A stretch of 64,000 bases of DNA, taken from Lysobacter sp. TY2-98. Its GTDB lineage: Bacteria > Pseudomonadota > Gammaproteobacteria > Xanthomonadales > Xanthomonadaceae. Position 1 is the stretch's first letter, and each line of letters starts with the position of its first letter. The stretch lies in the NCBI RefSeq assembly GCF_003367355.1, contig NZ_CP031413.1, positions 2,026,921 to 2,090,920 of the forward strand. Direction: 5' to 3'. The notes under the pieces were generated by a model, which had not been told where the DNA came from, did no database searches, and saw nothing but the letters and a program-made list of their open reading frames with translations. A program made the translations under genes and the position numbers. Shown here piece by piece: positions 28,884 to 37,010 of this stretch.

Positions 28884-29153
28884 TCAACCGATGGTGAAAA
28901 TGTCGGGTGTGGACGTCGCGTCGTGCGACTCGCGGTGCACCGCGTCCACGCGTGCCAGCGCCGGGCCGTGCGCGAGCCATGCCGCGAACTCCTCGAGCAC
29001 CGCTGCATCGCCATGCGCGATCACTTCCACGCGCCCGTCCGGCAGGTTGCGCGCGTGACCGGTCACGCCGAGATTCTGCGCCTCGTGCCGCGCATGCGCG
29101 CGGAACGCCACGCCCTGCACGTGGCCCGACACCAGGAAGCGCGCCGCACTCAT
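28884..29153 (-). CDS. acyP: Acylphosphatase
   Basis: 89 residues. Hydrolyses carboxyl-phosphate bonds of acylphosphates. The phosphate-binding loop GHVQGVAFR carries the catalytic Arg (R18) and the catalytic Asn sits in ARNLPDGRVEV. Its ATG overlaps the stop of the TlpA-like gene (ATGA), so the two are translationally coupled. Confidence 0.93.
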   Translation of the reverse strand: MSAARFLVSGHVQGVAFRAHARHEAQNLGVTGHARNLPDGRVEVIAHGDAAVLEEFAAWLAHGPALARVDAVHRESHDATSTPDIFTIG

Positions 29154-29698
29154 CCCTTCGACCCCTTCACGACCTCGTCGATGGCGGCAAGCGTGACCGG
29201 ACCGAGGAACTTCTTGGCGACGTGGCCATCCGGCGCGACGACCACCGTCATTGGCAGGCCCTGCGGCGCGTCGAAATCGCGCGGCGGGTTGAACGTGTCG
29301 AGGATCGCGATCGGATACGACGGCGTGTGCGTCTTGAGGAACGCCTGCATGTCGGCTTTGGTGATGTCCTCGTAGGCTAGTCCAATCACGTCGACGTCGC
29401 CGCGCTGCGCAAGCGTCGACAACTCGGGCATTTCCTTCAGGCACGGCCCGCACCAGGTCGCCCAGAAGTTCACGACCACCCACTTGCCGCGATGCTGCGT
29501 GAGGTCGTACCGCGCGCCATCGACGAGCTCGATCTGCAGCTGGGGATGTTCGCGATCGGGCGGCGTCGCCGCCGCGGGCTTCGCTGACGCGGGCGTCGAC
29601 GGTTTGGATGGCGTCGACGCTGCCGTCGGCGTGGTCGCGCGCTCGCCACACGCAGCAAGGCCGAGCGCGAGCAGCAACGGGAGGAGGCGGCAGGTCAT
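29150..29698 (-). CDS. TlpA/ResA-like thioredoxin lipoprotein
   Basis: 182 residues from the ATG at 29698. Signal peptide with lipobox (LGLAAC, Cys 17), a Thr/Pro/Ala-rich linker (20-48), then a thioredoxin-fold domain with the active site WCGPC at 82-86 and cis-Pro loop GLPMTVVV near 147. Likely a periplasmic disulfide reductase for cytochrome c maturation or other envelope thiols. It overlaps the yihY-type gene by ATGA upstream and acyP by ATGA downstream. Confidence 0.9.
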   Translation of the reverse strand: MTCRLLPLLLALGLAACGERATTPTAASTPSKPSTPASAKPAAATPPDREHPQLQIELVDGARYDLTQHRGKWVVVNFWATWCGPCLKEMPELSTLAQRGDVDVIGLAYEDITKADMQAFLKTHTPSYPIAILDTFNPPRDFDAPQGLPMTVVVAPDGHVAKKFLGPVTLAAIDEVVKGSKG

Positions 29699-30966
29699 GT
29701 CGAGTCTCCGGACCAGACGGTGTTGACGCGACGCTTGAGCAGGTCGCGTACCGGAATGCGCAGGTCGTCGATGGTGCGCGTGACCTGCGCGCCCAGCGCG
29801 TCGTCCCGGCACGGCAGGTGCGCCTCCGCGATCGGAATGCGCAGGTGGCAGGCCTCGTACAGCTCGGCGAGCGTGAGGTGGTCGAGATCGCGCGCGAGCA
29901 GCCATTCGCCCGTCTCCGCGCGCTGCACGACGTTGATCGAACACAGCTGCGCGAGGAACTGCTGGATCAGCGCATCGGTCAGCATCGGCTCCATGCGCTG
30001 GATGCCGTCGACGTGCAGCCCCTGCCCCGCGTGCCGTGCCTCATCGAAGCGCGCGAGCATGCGCAGCAGGCCGTAGATCTCGTAACCGGGCGGTAGGCGC
30101 TGGCTGGCGGGCTGGTAGCGGAACGCGGATACCGACGCCGCGAACGACGCGCCGAGAAGGATCGCGACCCAGCCCACGTACACCCAGAGCAGGAAGATAG
30201 GGATGATCGCGAGCTGCTGGTAGATGCGCGCATAGCTGTTGAAGCTGGTCAGGTAGGCGCCCATGCCCCACTTCGCGAGCTCGAAGCCGAACGTCGCCAA
30301 CGCCGCGCCACCGAGCGCGTGCCGCCATTTGACCGTGCGATGCGGCACCACACGGTACATCGTCGCGAACGCCGCCATCTCGATCAGCAGCGGCGTCAGC
30401 TGCAACAGGAAGGATTCGAGTACGTGGCCGGCGCGCGTCGCGAACATGGCCATCGCGAAGAAGCGCGCCGATACCGCGAGACTCGCGGCCGCGAATACCG
30501 CGCCCAGCGTCAGCACCGTCCAGTAGACGAGGAAGCGCCCGAACTTGGGACGCGCTGCCTTGACCCGCCAGATGTTGTTGAACGTCGACTCGACGCTGGT
30601 CAGCGTGACCAGCACCGACACCACCAGAGCGACCACGCCGGTGGACGTCAATTTGCCCGTGTTGGCCGCGGCGGTCTGCAGCAGGTAGGTCTGCGCCGAA
30701 CGGGCGACACCGGGCACGTAGTTGGAGAACACGTAGTCGGCGAGCTGCTGCGACAACGGACGCAGCGATTCGAACGCCGACAGTGCGCCGAACACCACCA
30801 TCGACAGGGGCAGCAGCGCGAACAGCGTGGTGAACGACAGCGCGCCCGCGGCCTGGAACAGCTCGTCGTCGAGGAAGCGGCGCCCGAGGAAGCGGAAAAA
30901 CGCCAACGCCCGCGCGCGGTCGCGCAGGCGCGGGCTCACGAGACTCAAGAGGTAGGGCAGCTCCAT
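29695..30966 (-). CDS. YihY/virulence-factor BrkB family inner-membrane protein
   Basis: 423 residues. The first 285 or so form the YihY/UPF0761 membrane domain with about six hydrophobic segments; GALSFTTLFALLPLSMV and the later AYLTSFNSYARIYQQLAIIPIFLLWVY segment (shown only as landmarks AYLTSFNSYARIYQQLA and IPIFLLWVY) are typical. The last 130 residues are a soluble, winged-helix-like tail. Once annotated as ribonuclease BN, which is now known to be a different gene. Exact function unknown. First gene of the yihY-type, TlpA-like, acyP overlap chain. Confidence 0.9.
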   Translation of the reverse strand: MELPYLLSLVSPRLRDRARALAFFRFLGRRFLDDELFQAAGALSFTTLFALLPLSMVVFGALSAFESLRPLSQQLADYVFSNYVPGVARSAQTYLLQTAAANTGKLTSTGVVALVVSVLVTLTSVESTFNNIWRVKAARPKFGRFLVYWTVLTLGAVFAAASLAVSARFFAMAMFATRAGHVLESFLLQLTPLLIEMAAFATMYRVVPHRTVKWRHALGGAALATFGFELAKWGMGAYLTSFNSYARIYQQLAIIPIFLLWVYVGWVAILLGASFAASVSAFRYQPASQRLPPGYEIYGLLRMLARFDEARHAGQGLHVDGIQRMEPMLTDALIQQFLAQLCSINVVQRAETGEWLLARDLDHLTLAELYEACHLRIPIAEAHLPCRDDALGAQVTRTIDDLRIPVRDLLKRRVNTVWSGDST

Positions 30967-31079
30967 CGCGGCGCAGCCTACCGGATCGGGCGACGCGGTG
31001 GCGTCGGCGTCGCGAAGTCGTGCCGGGCCGCGCGCGGGGACGCGTTATCCTCCCCGTCCACCCTCGTTTTCGAGCGCCG

Positions 31080-31670
31080 ATGCCCGACGTCCTCATCGTG
31101 TACTACAGCCGCAACGGCGCGGTGGCGCGCCTGGCGCGTCAGGTCGCGCGGGGTGTCGAGGAGGTCGCGGGCATGCAGGCGCGTCTGCGCACGGTGCCCC
31201 CGGTGGCAGCAGTGACGACCACCGCGTCGCCGCCCGTGCCCGACGACGGCGCGCCCTACGTGGAATCGCGCGACCTGCAGGAATGCGCGGGCCTGCTGAT
31301 CGGCAGTCCGACCCGTTTCGGCAACATGGCCGCGCCGCTCAAGCACTGGATCGACGGCCTCGGCGGCGACTGGGCCAGTGGCACGCTGGTGGGCAAGCCG
31401 GCGGGCGCGTTCACCTCGTCGTCGACGATGCACGGCGGCCAGGAGTCCACGCTGATTTCGATGATGTTGCCGCTGCTGCATCACGGTTGCGTCGTCGCCG
31501 GCATTCCGTACACCGAACCGCGTCTGAGCACGACGCGCACGGGCGGCACGCCCTACGGCGCGAGTCACGTCGCCGGTGTGCGCGACGACCAGCCGGTCGA
31601 CGAGGACGAAGCGCACCTCGCACGCGCGCTCGGCCGACGCATCGGGACGCTCGCGGCGAAGCTGGCATGA
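31080..31670 (+). CDS. WrbA-like NAD(P)H:quinone oxidoreductase (flavodoxin fold)
   Basis: 196 residues from the ATG at 31080. N-terminal FMN phosphate loop VYYSRNGAVARLA (about 8-20); GSPTRFGNMAAPLKHWID and SSSTMHGGQESTL are the characteristic WrbA loops. Likely two-electron quinone reductase, FMN-bound and tetrameric. The wrbA family enzyme here is close to WrbA in length (198 in E. coli). Its stop overlaps the DUF2069 start by ATGA, the usual xanthomonad pairing. Confidence 0.92.
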   Translation: MPDVLIVYYSRNGAVARLARQVARGVEEVAGMQARLRTVPPVAAVTTTASPPVPDDGAPYVESRDLQECAGLLIGSPTRFGNMAAPLKHWIDGLGGDWASGTLVGKPAGAFTSSSTMHGGQESTLISMMLPLLHHGCVVAGIPYTEPRLSTTRTGGTPYGASHVAGVRDDQPVDEDEAHLARALGRRIGTLAAKLA

Positions 31671-32005
31671 ACGCACGCCTGATTCTCGCCCTCGCGCTCA
31701 CCGCGCTCGCGCTCCTGTTCGCGGCGTGGTTCGGCCTGCGCGCCGAATGGGTCGCGGTCGTCGTGTTCGCGCTGCCCGCGCTTGCGTGTGCCGCCGGCGT
31801 GTTCGCGCGTCGACGCACCGCGGGTTTCTGGTCCGGCGTGCTGGCGCTGCTGTGGTTCAGCCACGGGGTGATGGTGGCCTGGACGCGCCCCGGTGAACGG
31901 GGCTACGCGTTGGCGGAAGTCGTGCTGGCGCTGGTGATCGTGGCCGCATCGAGCGTGCCCGGATTGCGCGCCCGCTTCGGCGCGCGGAGCGGAAAGACGT
32001 CGTGA
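31667..32005 (+). CDS. DUF2069 small membrane protein
   Basis: 112 residues, with four hydrophobic segments (about 5-22, 27-45, 52-70, 78-97) and a basic C-terminus. Matches the DUF2069 family by size, by the LALLWFSHGVMVAW core and by position after wrbA. No known function. Coupled at both ends: ATGA with the WrbA-like gene and GTGA with the sulfotransferase gene. Confidence 0.85.
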   Translation: MNARLILALALTALALLFAAWFGLRAEWVAVVVFALPALACAAGVFARRRTAGFWSGVLALLWFSHGVMVAWTRPGERGYALAEVVLALVIVAASSVPGLRARFGARSGKTS

Positions 32006-33573
32006 CCGCCGAGCCGCGGATGGCGGGGCTCGACGCGGCGCAGGTCGCCGAGCTGCACGCCGCCGCGCGCGCGATCCGCGACAACCGACCCGACGAGGCA
32101 CGTCGCCGCATCGACGCGGTACTCGCCGCGGTGCCGGGTCATGCCGAAGCACTGCGCCTTTCCGGCCTGCTCCACGGTCGACGCGGTGACCGCGGGAAGG
32201 CACTCGAAGTTTTCCTGCATGCGGTCGCGCTGCATCCCGACGACGCGCTGTTGATCTGCGATCTCGGCAGCGCCCACGCCGCGAGCGGTGATCCCGACGC
32301 CGCGCTCGCGAGCTGGCGTCGCGCCTGCGACCTCGCCCCGCAGGAACCGATGCCGTGGTTCAACCTCGGCCGCAGCCTGCAGCAGCGCGGCGACAGCGAG
32401 GAAGCGGTCGGCATCCTGCAGAAGGCCGCGTCGCTCGCACCGGCGATGCTGCCTGCGCGCATCCTGCTCGCCGATGCCCTCGTGCATCTCGGCCGTTTCG
32501 ACGAAGCCATGGCGCAGTACCGCGACGTGCTGCGCCAGTACCCGGCCTGCGGCGACGCTTGGCGTGGCCTGTCGAGCATTCGCACGCGCGCATTGACCGA
32601 CACCGAGGCGACGCAGCTGCAGGCTTTGCTGGCGCGGCACGACATCGCCGACACCGATCGCATCGCGATGGGCTACGCGCTCGGTCGTCTCGAGGAAGAT
32701 CGCGGGCGCCATCCGCAGGCCTTCGCCGCGCTCTCGGCGGCGAATGGCGCGCTGCGTGCCCGCGCACCGTGGAGCGCGAACGCGCTGCGCGGCTACGTCG
32801 ACGCTGCACTCGCCGCCACGTCGGAGCTGCCCGCGCCGCTCGACGCGACGCTCGGCCGCGAAGTCATCTTCATCGTCGGCCTGCCGCGCTCTGGTTCCAC
32901 GCTGTTCGAACAGATCCTCGCCGCGCATCCCGAGATGGAGGGCGCGAGCGAATTGCCCGACCTCGGGCAGCTCGTGCAGGAGGAATCGTTGCGTCGCGGT
33001 CAGCCGTATCCGCAATGGGTGCCGCAGGCGACGGCCGAAGACTGGCAGCGCCTGGGTCGGGACTACCTCGCGCGCACCGCGCGCTGGCGCACGAGCCGCC
33101 CACGCTTCACCGACAAGATGCCGGAGAACTGGAAGCACGCCGGCATCCTGCGCGCGATGCTGCCCGGCGCCACCGTGCTCGAAGTGCGTCGCGATCCGCT
33201 GGAGACCGGCTGGTCGTGCTTCCGCCAGCAGTTCTTCCAGCTCCCGCACTTCTCCTGCGACCTCACGGACATCGGCGCCTACCTGCGCATCTGCGGTCGC
33301 GCCATGGACGCCTGGCGCGCGCGCGATCCGCAGCACATCCTGCTGCAGCGGTACGAGGACCTCGTCGCCGCGCCCGAAGCACGCATCCGCGCCCTGCTCG
33401 ACGCCTGCGGCCTGCCCTTCGACGCTCGCTGCCTCGACTTCCACGCCGCGTCGCGCAGCGTGCGCACCGCGAGCGCCGCACAGGTCCGTCAACCCGTGCG
33501 GGGCGACACCGCGCGTGCGGCCGCTTACGGCGCGCTGCTCGACCCGCTGCGCCGGGCGCTGGCCGCGGACTGA
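32002..33573 (+). CDS. TPR-sulfotransferase fusion
   Basis: 523 residues from GTG 32002. The N-terminal 240 or so are TPR repeats (e.g. PDDALLICDLGSAHAASGD). The C-terminal region is a PAPS-dependent sulfotransferase domain with the 5'-phosphosulfate loop FIVGLPRSGSTLFEQIL (about 291-307), and later RDPLETGWSCFRQQF as the 3'-phosphate region. This fused family is common in proteobacteria; the acceptor is unknown. Translationally coupled to the DUF2069 gene. No signal peptide. Confidence 0.9.
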   Translation: MTAEPRMAGLDAAQVAELHAAARAIRDNRPDEARRRIDAVLAAVPGHAEALRLSGLLHGRRGDRGKALEVFLHAVALHPDDALLICDLGSAHAASGDPDAALASWRRACDLAPQEPMPWFNLGRSLQQRGDSEEAVGILQKAASLAPAMLPARILLADALVHLGRFDEAMAQYRDVLRQYPACGDAWRGLSSIRTRALTDTEATQLQALLARHDIADTDRIAMGYALGRLEEDRGRHPQAFAALSAANGALRARAPWSANALRGYVDAALAATSELPAPLDATLGREVIFIVGLPRSGSTLFEQILAAHPEMEGASELPDLGQLVQEESLRRGQPYPQWVPQATAEDWQRLGRDYLARTARWRTSRPRFTDKMPENWKHAGILRAMLPGATVLEVRRDPLETGWSCFRQQFFQLPHFSCDLTDIGAYLRICGRAMDAWRARDPQHILLQRYEDLVAAPEARIRALLDACGLPFDARCLDFHAASRSVRTASAAQVRQPVRGDTARAAAYGALLDPLRRALAAD

Positions 33574-33606
33574 CCGGGCCGGCGCGACTTCGCGCAAAAT
33601 AGCGGC

Positions 33607-34095
33607 ATGGACCAGCTCTGCATCGTCACCACCGGCGGCACGATCGACAAGATCTACTTCGACGACAAGTCGGATTTCCAGGTCGGCGATCCGCAGATCG
33701 GCCGCATCCTCGAAGAGCTCGGCGTCGCGTTCCGCTTCAGCGTCATTCCGATCCTGCGCAAGGATTCGCTGCACATCACCGATACCGACCGCGAACTGCT
33801 ACGCGCGACCATCGCCGCGCAGCCGTCGCGGCACGTGCTGGTGACGCACGGCACCGACAGCATGGTGCAGACCGCGCAGGTGCTGGCCACGCTGACCGAC
33901 AAGACCATCGTGCTGACCGGCGCGCTGAATCCGGCGCGTTTCCGCGGTTCGGACGCCGAGTTCAACATCGGCACGGCGGTCGGCGCGGTGCAGTGTCTGC
34001 CGCCGGGCGTCTACATCGCCATGAATGGCCGCATCTGGGATCCGACGAAGGTGCGCAAGAACGTCGAGGCCAACCGCTTCGAATCGATCGACTGA
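33607..34095 (+). CDS. Single-domain asparaginase homologue
   Basis: 162 residues. It contains only the N-terminal domain of the asparaginase/glutaminase family (full enzymes about 330). The first catalytic Thr motif TGGTID (T12) and the second TxD motif HGTD (T83, D84) are intact, as is TGALNPARF. By eye, the position of the catalytic Lys of E. coli AsnB-type asparaginase II is Leu 131. The reading frame ends at ANRFESID, close to the family domain boundary, and is followed 42 bp later by a strong terminator, so it looks like a short protein rather than a recent truncation. Similar short proteins occur in related genomes as far as I know; activity is uncertain. Confidence 0.85.
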   Translation: MDQLCIVTTGGTIDKIYFDDKSDFQVGDPQIGRILEELGVAFRFSVIPILRKDSLHITDTDRELLRATIAAQPSRHVLVTHGTDSMVQTAQVLATLTDKTIVLTGALNPARFRGSDAEFNIGTAVGAVQCLPPGVYIAMNGRIWDPTKVRKNVEANRFESID

Positions 34096-34137
34096 CGTTA
34101 CCCGCGCTCGACCAAGCAATAAGCGTTACGCAATAAA

Positions 34138-34165
34138 AAAGACCCCGGCCGAAGCCGGGGTCTTT
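34138..34165. terminator. Bidirectional intrinsic terminator (asparaginase homologue / M4 protease)
   Basis: A perfect 12-bp stem AAAGACCCCGGC (34138-34149)/GCCGGGGTCTTT (34154-34165) with loop CGAA. Flanked by AAAAAA on the left and TCGTTTTC on the right, so it works in both directions. It lies between two convergent genes. Confidence 0.9.
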
Positions 34166-34219
34166 CGTTTTCTGCGTCCGTGCGGAAAACGCGCCGGGCG
34201 GACCCGGCGCGCATCACCA

Positions 34220-36436
34220 TCAGTTGATGGTGCCCTTCAGCGAGACACCCGAGTACGCCGCGTAGGCGCGGACGTTCACGTAGTACGTGCCGGCGGCCGG
34301 CGCGTTGAACGTGCAGGTCTCGGCGTTGCCCGAGAGGTACGGACGGCAGTTGTACGTCGTCGTCGTCGGCGCGGAGCCGATGCGGACGTACATGTCGGCA
34401 TCACCCGTGCCACCCGAGATCGTGAACACGACGCTGGTCTTGCCGGCCGGAACCGTCAGCGTGTAGTTCGACGACACACCACCGGTCGCCACGCTCGGCA
34501 GGGTCACCGGCACGCCGCTCGTCAGCACGGTGCCGCCGCCACCGCCGCCGGTCGTGTAGCTACCGGTCAGCGTCACGCCCGAGTACGCGGCATAGCCGTG
34601 CAGCAGGACGTAGTAGGTGCCGGCCGACGCCGTCGCGATCGAGCAGGTCTCGGCGGTGCTGCTGCCTTCGGACTTGCAGTCGTTGGTCGTCGTGGTCGGG
34701 TTCGAGCCGAGCTTGGCGTAGACGTCGACGTCGCCGGTGCCGCCCGAGGTCACGAACTTGAGGTTCGTGGCGCCCGCCGGAACCACCAGCGAGTAGTACT
34801 TGTCGCTGCCCGCGGCACCGGCGATGCCGGTGACCGGCGTGCCGTTGGTGAGCGCGGTCGTACCGCCGCCACCGCCACCGCCCGAGCACGAGACGCCGAC
34901 GGCGTTGAACGCCGCGGTGACGTCCGCCACGTTCAGGCCAAGGTCGGTCGCCGCCGTCTGCACGCCGCAGGCGCCGGAGTTGAACGTGCTGCTCGCCGTC
35001 CAGTACAGGGCATTCGCGCGAGCGAACACCTTGAACGCCGTCGGCACGCTCCAGCCGGTGGTCTTGGCCAGGGTGCAGAACGCCTTGTTGTAGACGCCCG
35101 AGCTGTAGTGCACGTCGAGGCTCGACGTGTAGTTCGCGGCGTTGTCGATCGACGCGCCGTCAGCGGTCGGGTTGCACATGTAACGCAGCGCGCCCGTGTT
35201 CTTGAAGATCTCGGTACCGACGTTGAAGTCGGACGAACCCTTCCAGTAGTACTCGGTCGCTTCGCCGCCCATGTCGGAGAAGGCTTCGTTCATGCCGCCC
35301 GACTGGCCGGAGTACGTCAGGTTCGAGTGCTGCTCGGTGAAGCCGTGCGACACCTCGTGGCCCGCGACGTCGGCCGACACCAGCGGATAGAACGTGCTGG
35401 CGCCGTCACCGAAGGACATGGTCGAGCCGTCCCAGAACGCGTTCTCGTAGCTCGTCTTGTAGTGCACGCGCATGACGAGCTGGAAGTTCAGCGCGTTGTA
35501 GCCGGTGTACGCCGGATACATGTTGGTGATCACGCCGCCGAAGTAGTGGGCGTCGTTGATCGGCGAGTACGCGCCGTTGATGGCCTTGTACGTGTTGCGC
35601 GGGCAGGTGTACGAGTACGCCGTCGTGCCCGTCGTGCCACCGTTGAGGTTGACCGACTTCACGTTGGTGTTGTTCATCGTGCACGTGGTGCCCGACTGGG
35701 TGACGTCGAGGTAGCCGTAGCGGCCGCCCGAACCCCATTCGTACTGGCCGGTCTTGGCGTTGCCGCCCGGGCCCGTGCCGACGGCGGCGCTCGTGAGGCC
35801 TTCCCAGCGCTTCAGCACGGTGCCGTCGTTCGCGTCGACGATGACGAACGGACGCGTCGCCGCGACGCCGTTGCCGTCCGCGAAGTACGACACGACGTAC
35901 GCGCGGTGCGCGTGGCCGGCGTCGTCGACGTAGATCATCAGGTCCGACTTCTCATTGCGCGTCGCCGCCTTTGCGATGCCCTGGCCGAGGCCGACGCGCT
36001 TGCCGACGTCGAGCGCCTGCGCGCTGGAGAGCTTCACGGCGCCGGCCGGGATTTCGGCGGCGAGGCCGTCGACCTTGCGGCCGAACATCGTCTTGACCGC
36101 GCCGTTGTTCTCGGCGACGGCGATGTTTTCACCGAACACCGGGATGCCGCGGAAGGTCTGCTGGTAGCGGTAGTGCTTGGTGCCGTCGCGATCCTGGGCG
36201 TAGCCGATCTGGTTCAGCGCCGACAGCGAATCCATGCCGATCAGTTCGGCGTGGCGATCCTTGGCGACCGAGGCGGCGCCGAGGCTGGCGACGGCGGCCT
36301 TGTACTGGCCCTGCGCCTTGTTGAGCGACATCTTGTTCAGATCGATGCGGGTCGCGGCACCTGCGCTGCCAGCGGCGAGCGCGAGCACCAGCGGGGACAG
36401 CGCCATGAAACACAAACGCGTATTCGAGTGCGACAT
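34220..36436 (-). CDS. Secreted M4-family zinc metalloprotease with two C-terminal PPC domains
   Basis: 738 residues from the ATG at 36436 (AAGGAA seven bases upstream). Layout: signal peptide 1-28, FTP/propeptide to about 215, thermolysin-like catalytic domain about 220-525 with H360-E361-x-x-H364 (HEVSH), E384 and D388 (NEAFSD), a poly-Gly linker, then two tandem pre-peptidase C-terminal (PPC) domains (about 540-635 and 645-738) joined by a second Gly linker. Elastase/vibriolysin-type secreted protease, made as a proenzyme and probably exported by type II secretion. The two PPC domains share about the same motif (YYV-x-AYAAYSGV). Its upstream region holds AT-rich and inverted repeats. Confidence 0.95.
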   Translation of the reverse strand: MSHSNTRLCFMALSPLVLALAAGSAGAATRIDLNKMSLNKAQGQYKAAVASLGAASVAKDRHAELIGMDSLSALNQIGYAQDRDGTKHYRYQQTFRGIPVFGENIAVAENNGAVKTMFGRKVDGLAAEIPAGAVKLSSAQALDVGKRVGLGQGIAKAATRNEKSDLMIYVDDAGHAHRAYVVSYFADGNGVAATRPFVIVDANDGTVLKRWEGLTSAAVGTGPGGNAKTGQYEWGSGGRYGYLDVTQSGTTCTMNNTNVKSVNLNGGTTGTTAYSYTCPRNTYKAINGAYSPINDAHYFGGVITNMYPAYTGYNALNFQLVMRVHYKTSYENAFWDGSTMSFGDGASTFYPLVSADVAGHEVSHGFTEQHSNLTYSGQSGGMNEAFSDMGGEATEYYWKGSSDFNVGTEIFKNTGALRYMCNPTADGASIDNAANYTSSLDVHYSSGVYNKAFCTLAKTTGWSVPTAFKVFARANALYWTASSTFNSGACGVQTAATDLGLNVADVTAAFNAVGVSCSGGGGGGGTTALTNGTPVTGIAGAAGSDKYYSLVVPAGATNLKFVTSGGTGDVDVYAKLGSNPTTTTNDCKSEGSSTAETCSIATASAGTYYVLLHGYAAYSGVTLTGSYTTGGGGGGTVLTSGVPVTLPSVATGGVSSNYTLTVPAGKTSVVFTISGGTGDADMYVRIGSAPTTTTYNCRPYLSGNAETCTFNAPAAGTYYVNVRAYAAYSGVSLKGTIN

Positions 36437-37010
36437 CGAGAATTCCTTGACGTGGGAACGCCGGATAGGTGGACGGCGAAGCCCCGGGGTCACAGCTTGC
36501 GAAGCGACTGGGGCACGGTTGGACGCGATCCGTCTGCGTCCAGTCACGCAAGGTGGAACCCTGTCGGGCCCTTCACGCAAAATTTTTTGAAATTTTTTGG
36601 CCGGTCCGATGAGCGGTTTACGTTTACGGGTGTAAGCCGCTGATTTATCTAGGACTCAGCCAAGAGGCCGGTGCGGATGTCCTGTCCTGCCACCGGCATC
36701 TATGGCGCGGCGCAGCATGGAATTGCGACAGGAGCGTGTCCGGTGTCCACAAATTTTGCCGTTGCCATCGCATTCCGTTCGACCGCGCGTCCGGGCCCGG
36801 CGACCTGCCGACGAGCGGCAAATACAGCGTCGGTGCGCGTGCTGCCGAAGCCGCCCGAAACCCGGCATTCCGCGTCACGATGTCGTGGTTCCACCGCCGA
36901 ACGCACGCGCGCGAACACCGTGCAGACAGCATGCGCCATCGCATCAGGGTCGAATTTCGGAAATGAGGAGAGCCCGGCCGGCGGAGTCGCGACGCGGGAA
37001 GAACCGCGCT
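36437..37010. other. 574-bp gap without a convincing gene
   Basis: Lies between the M4 protease start and the sufT stop, both on the minus strand. The protease-proximal part holds phased A/T tracts and an inverted repeat. The rest (about 36645-37010) has only short open frames on both strands without recognised motifs, ribosome binding sites or family resemblance. It probably contains the protease promoter and the sufT 3' end. Confidence 0.6.
36580..36640 (-). promoter_or_regulatory. Phased A/T tracts and inverted repeat upstream of the M4 protease
   Basis: AAATTTTTTG is repeated in tandem (36580-36589 and 36590-36599), a 10-bp period in phase with the helix, which is strikingly AT-rich in this GC-rich genome. 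Next to it is an inverted repeat with one wobble, GCGGTTTAC (36613-36621)/GTAAGCCGC (36632-36640). Together they look like an UP-element or bent-DNA site plus an operator or RNA hairpin controlling the protease. Binding factor unknown. Confidence 0.4.

Noticed and set aside
31903..33774. 623-residue minus frame opposite the TPR-sulfotransferase
   Set aside because: No start signal or known motifs; the plus strand carries the PAPS-binding loop.
34025..36643. 872-residue open frame opposite the M4 protease
   Set aside because: Shadow of the protease gene: starts inside the asparaginase homologue, has no ribosome binding site, and its sequence is low-complexity Arg/Val/Ala.
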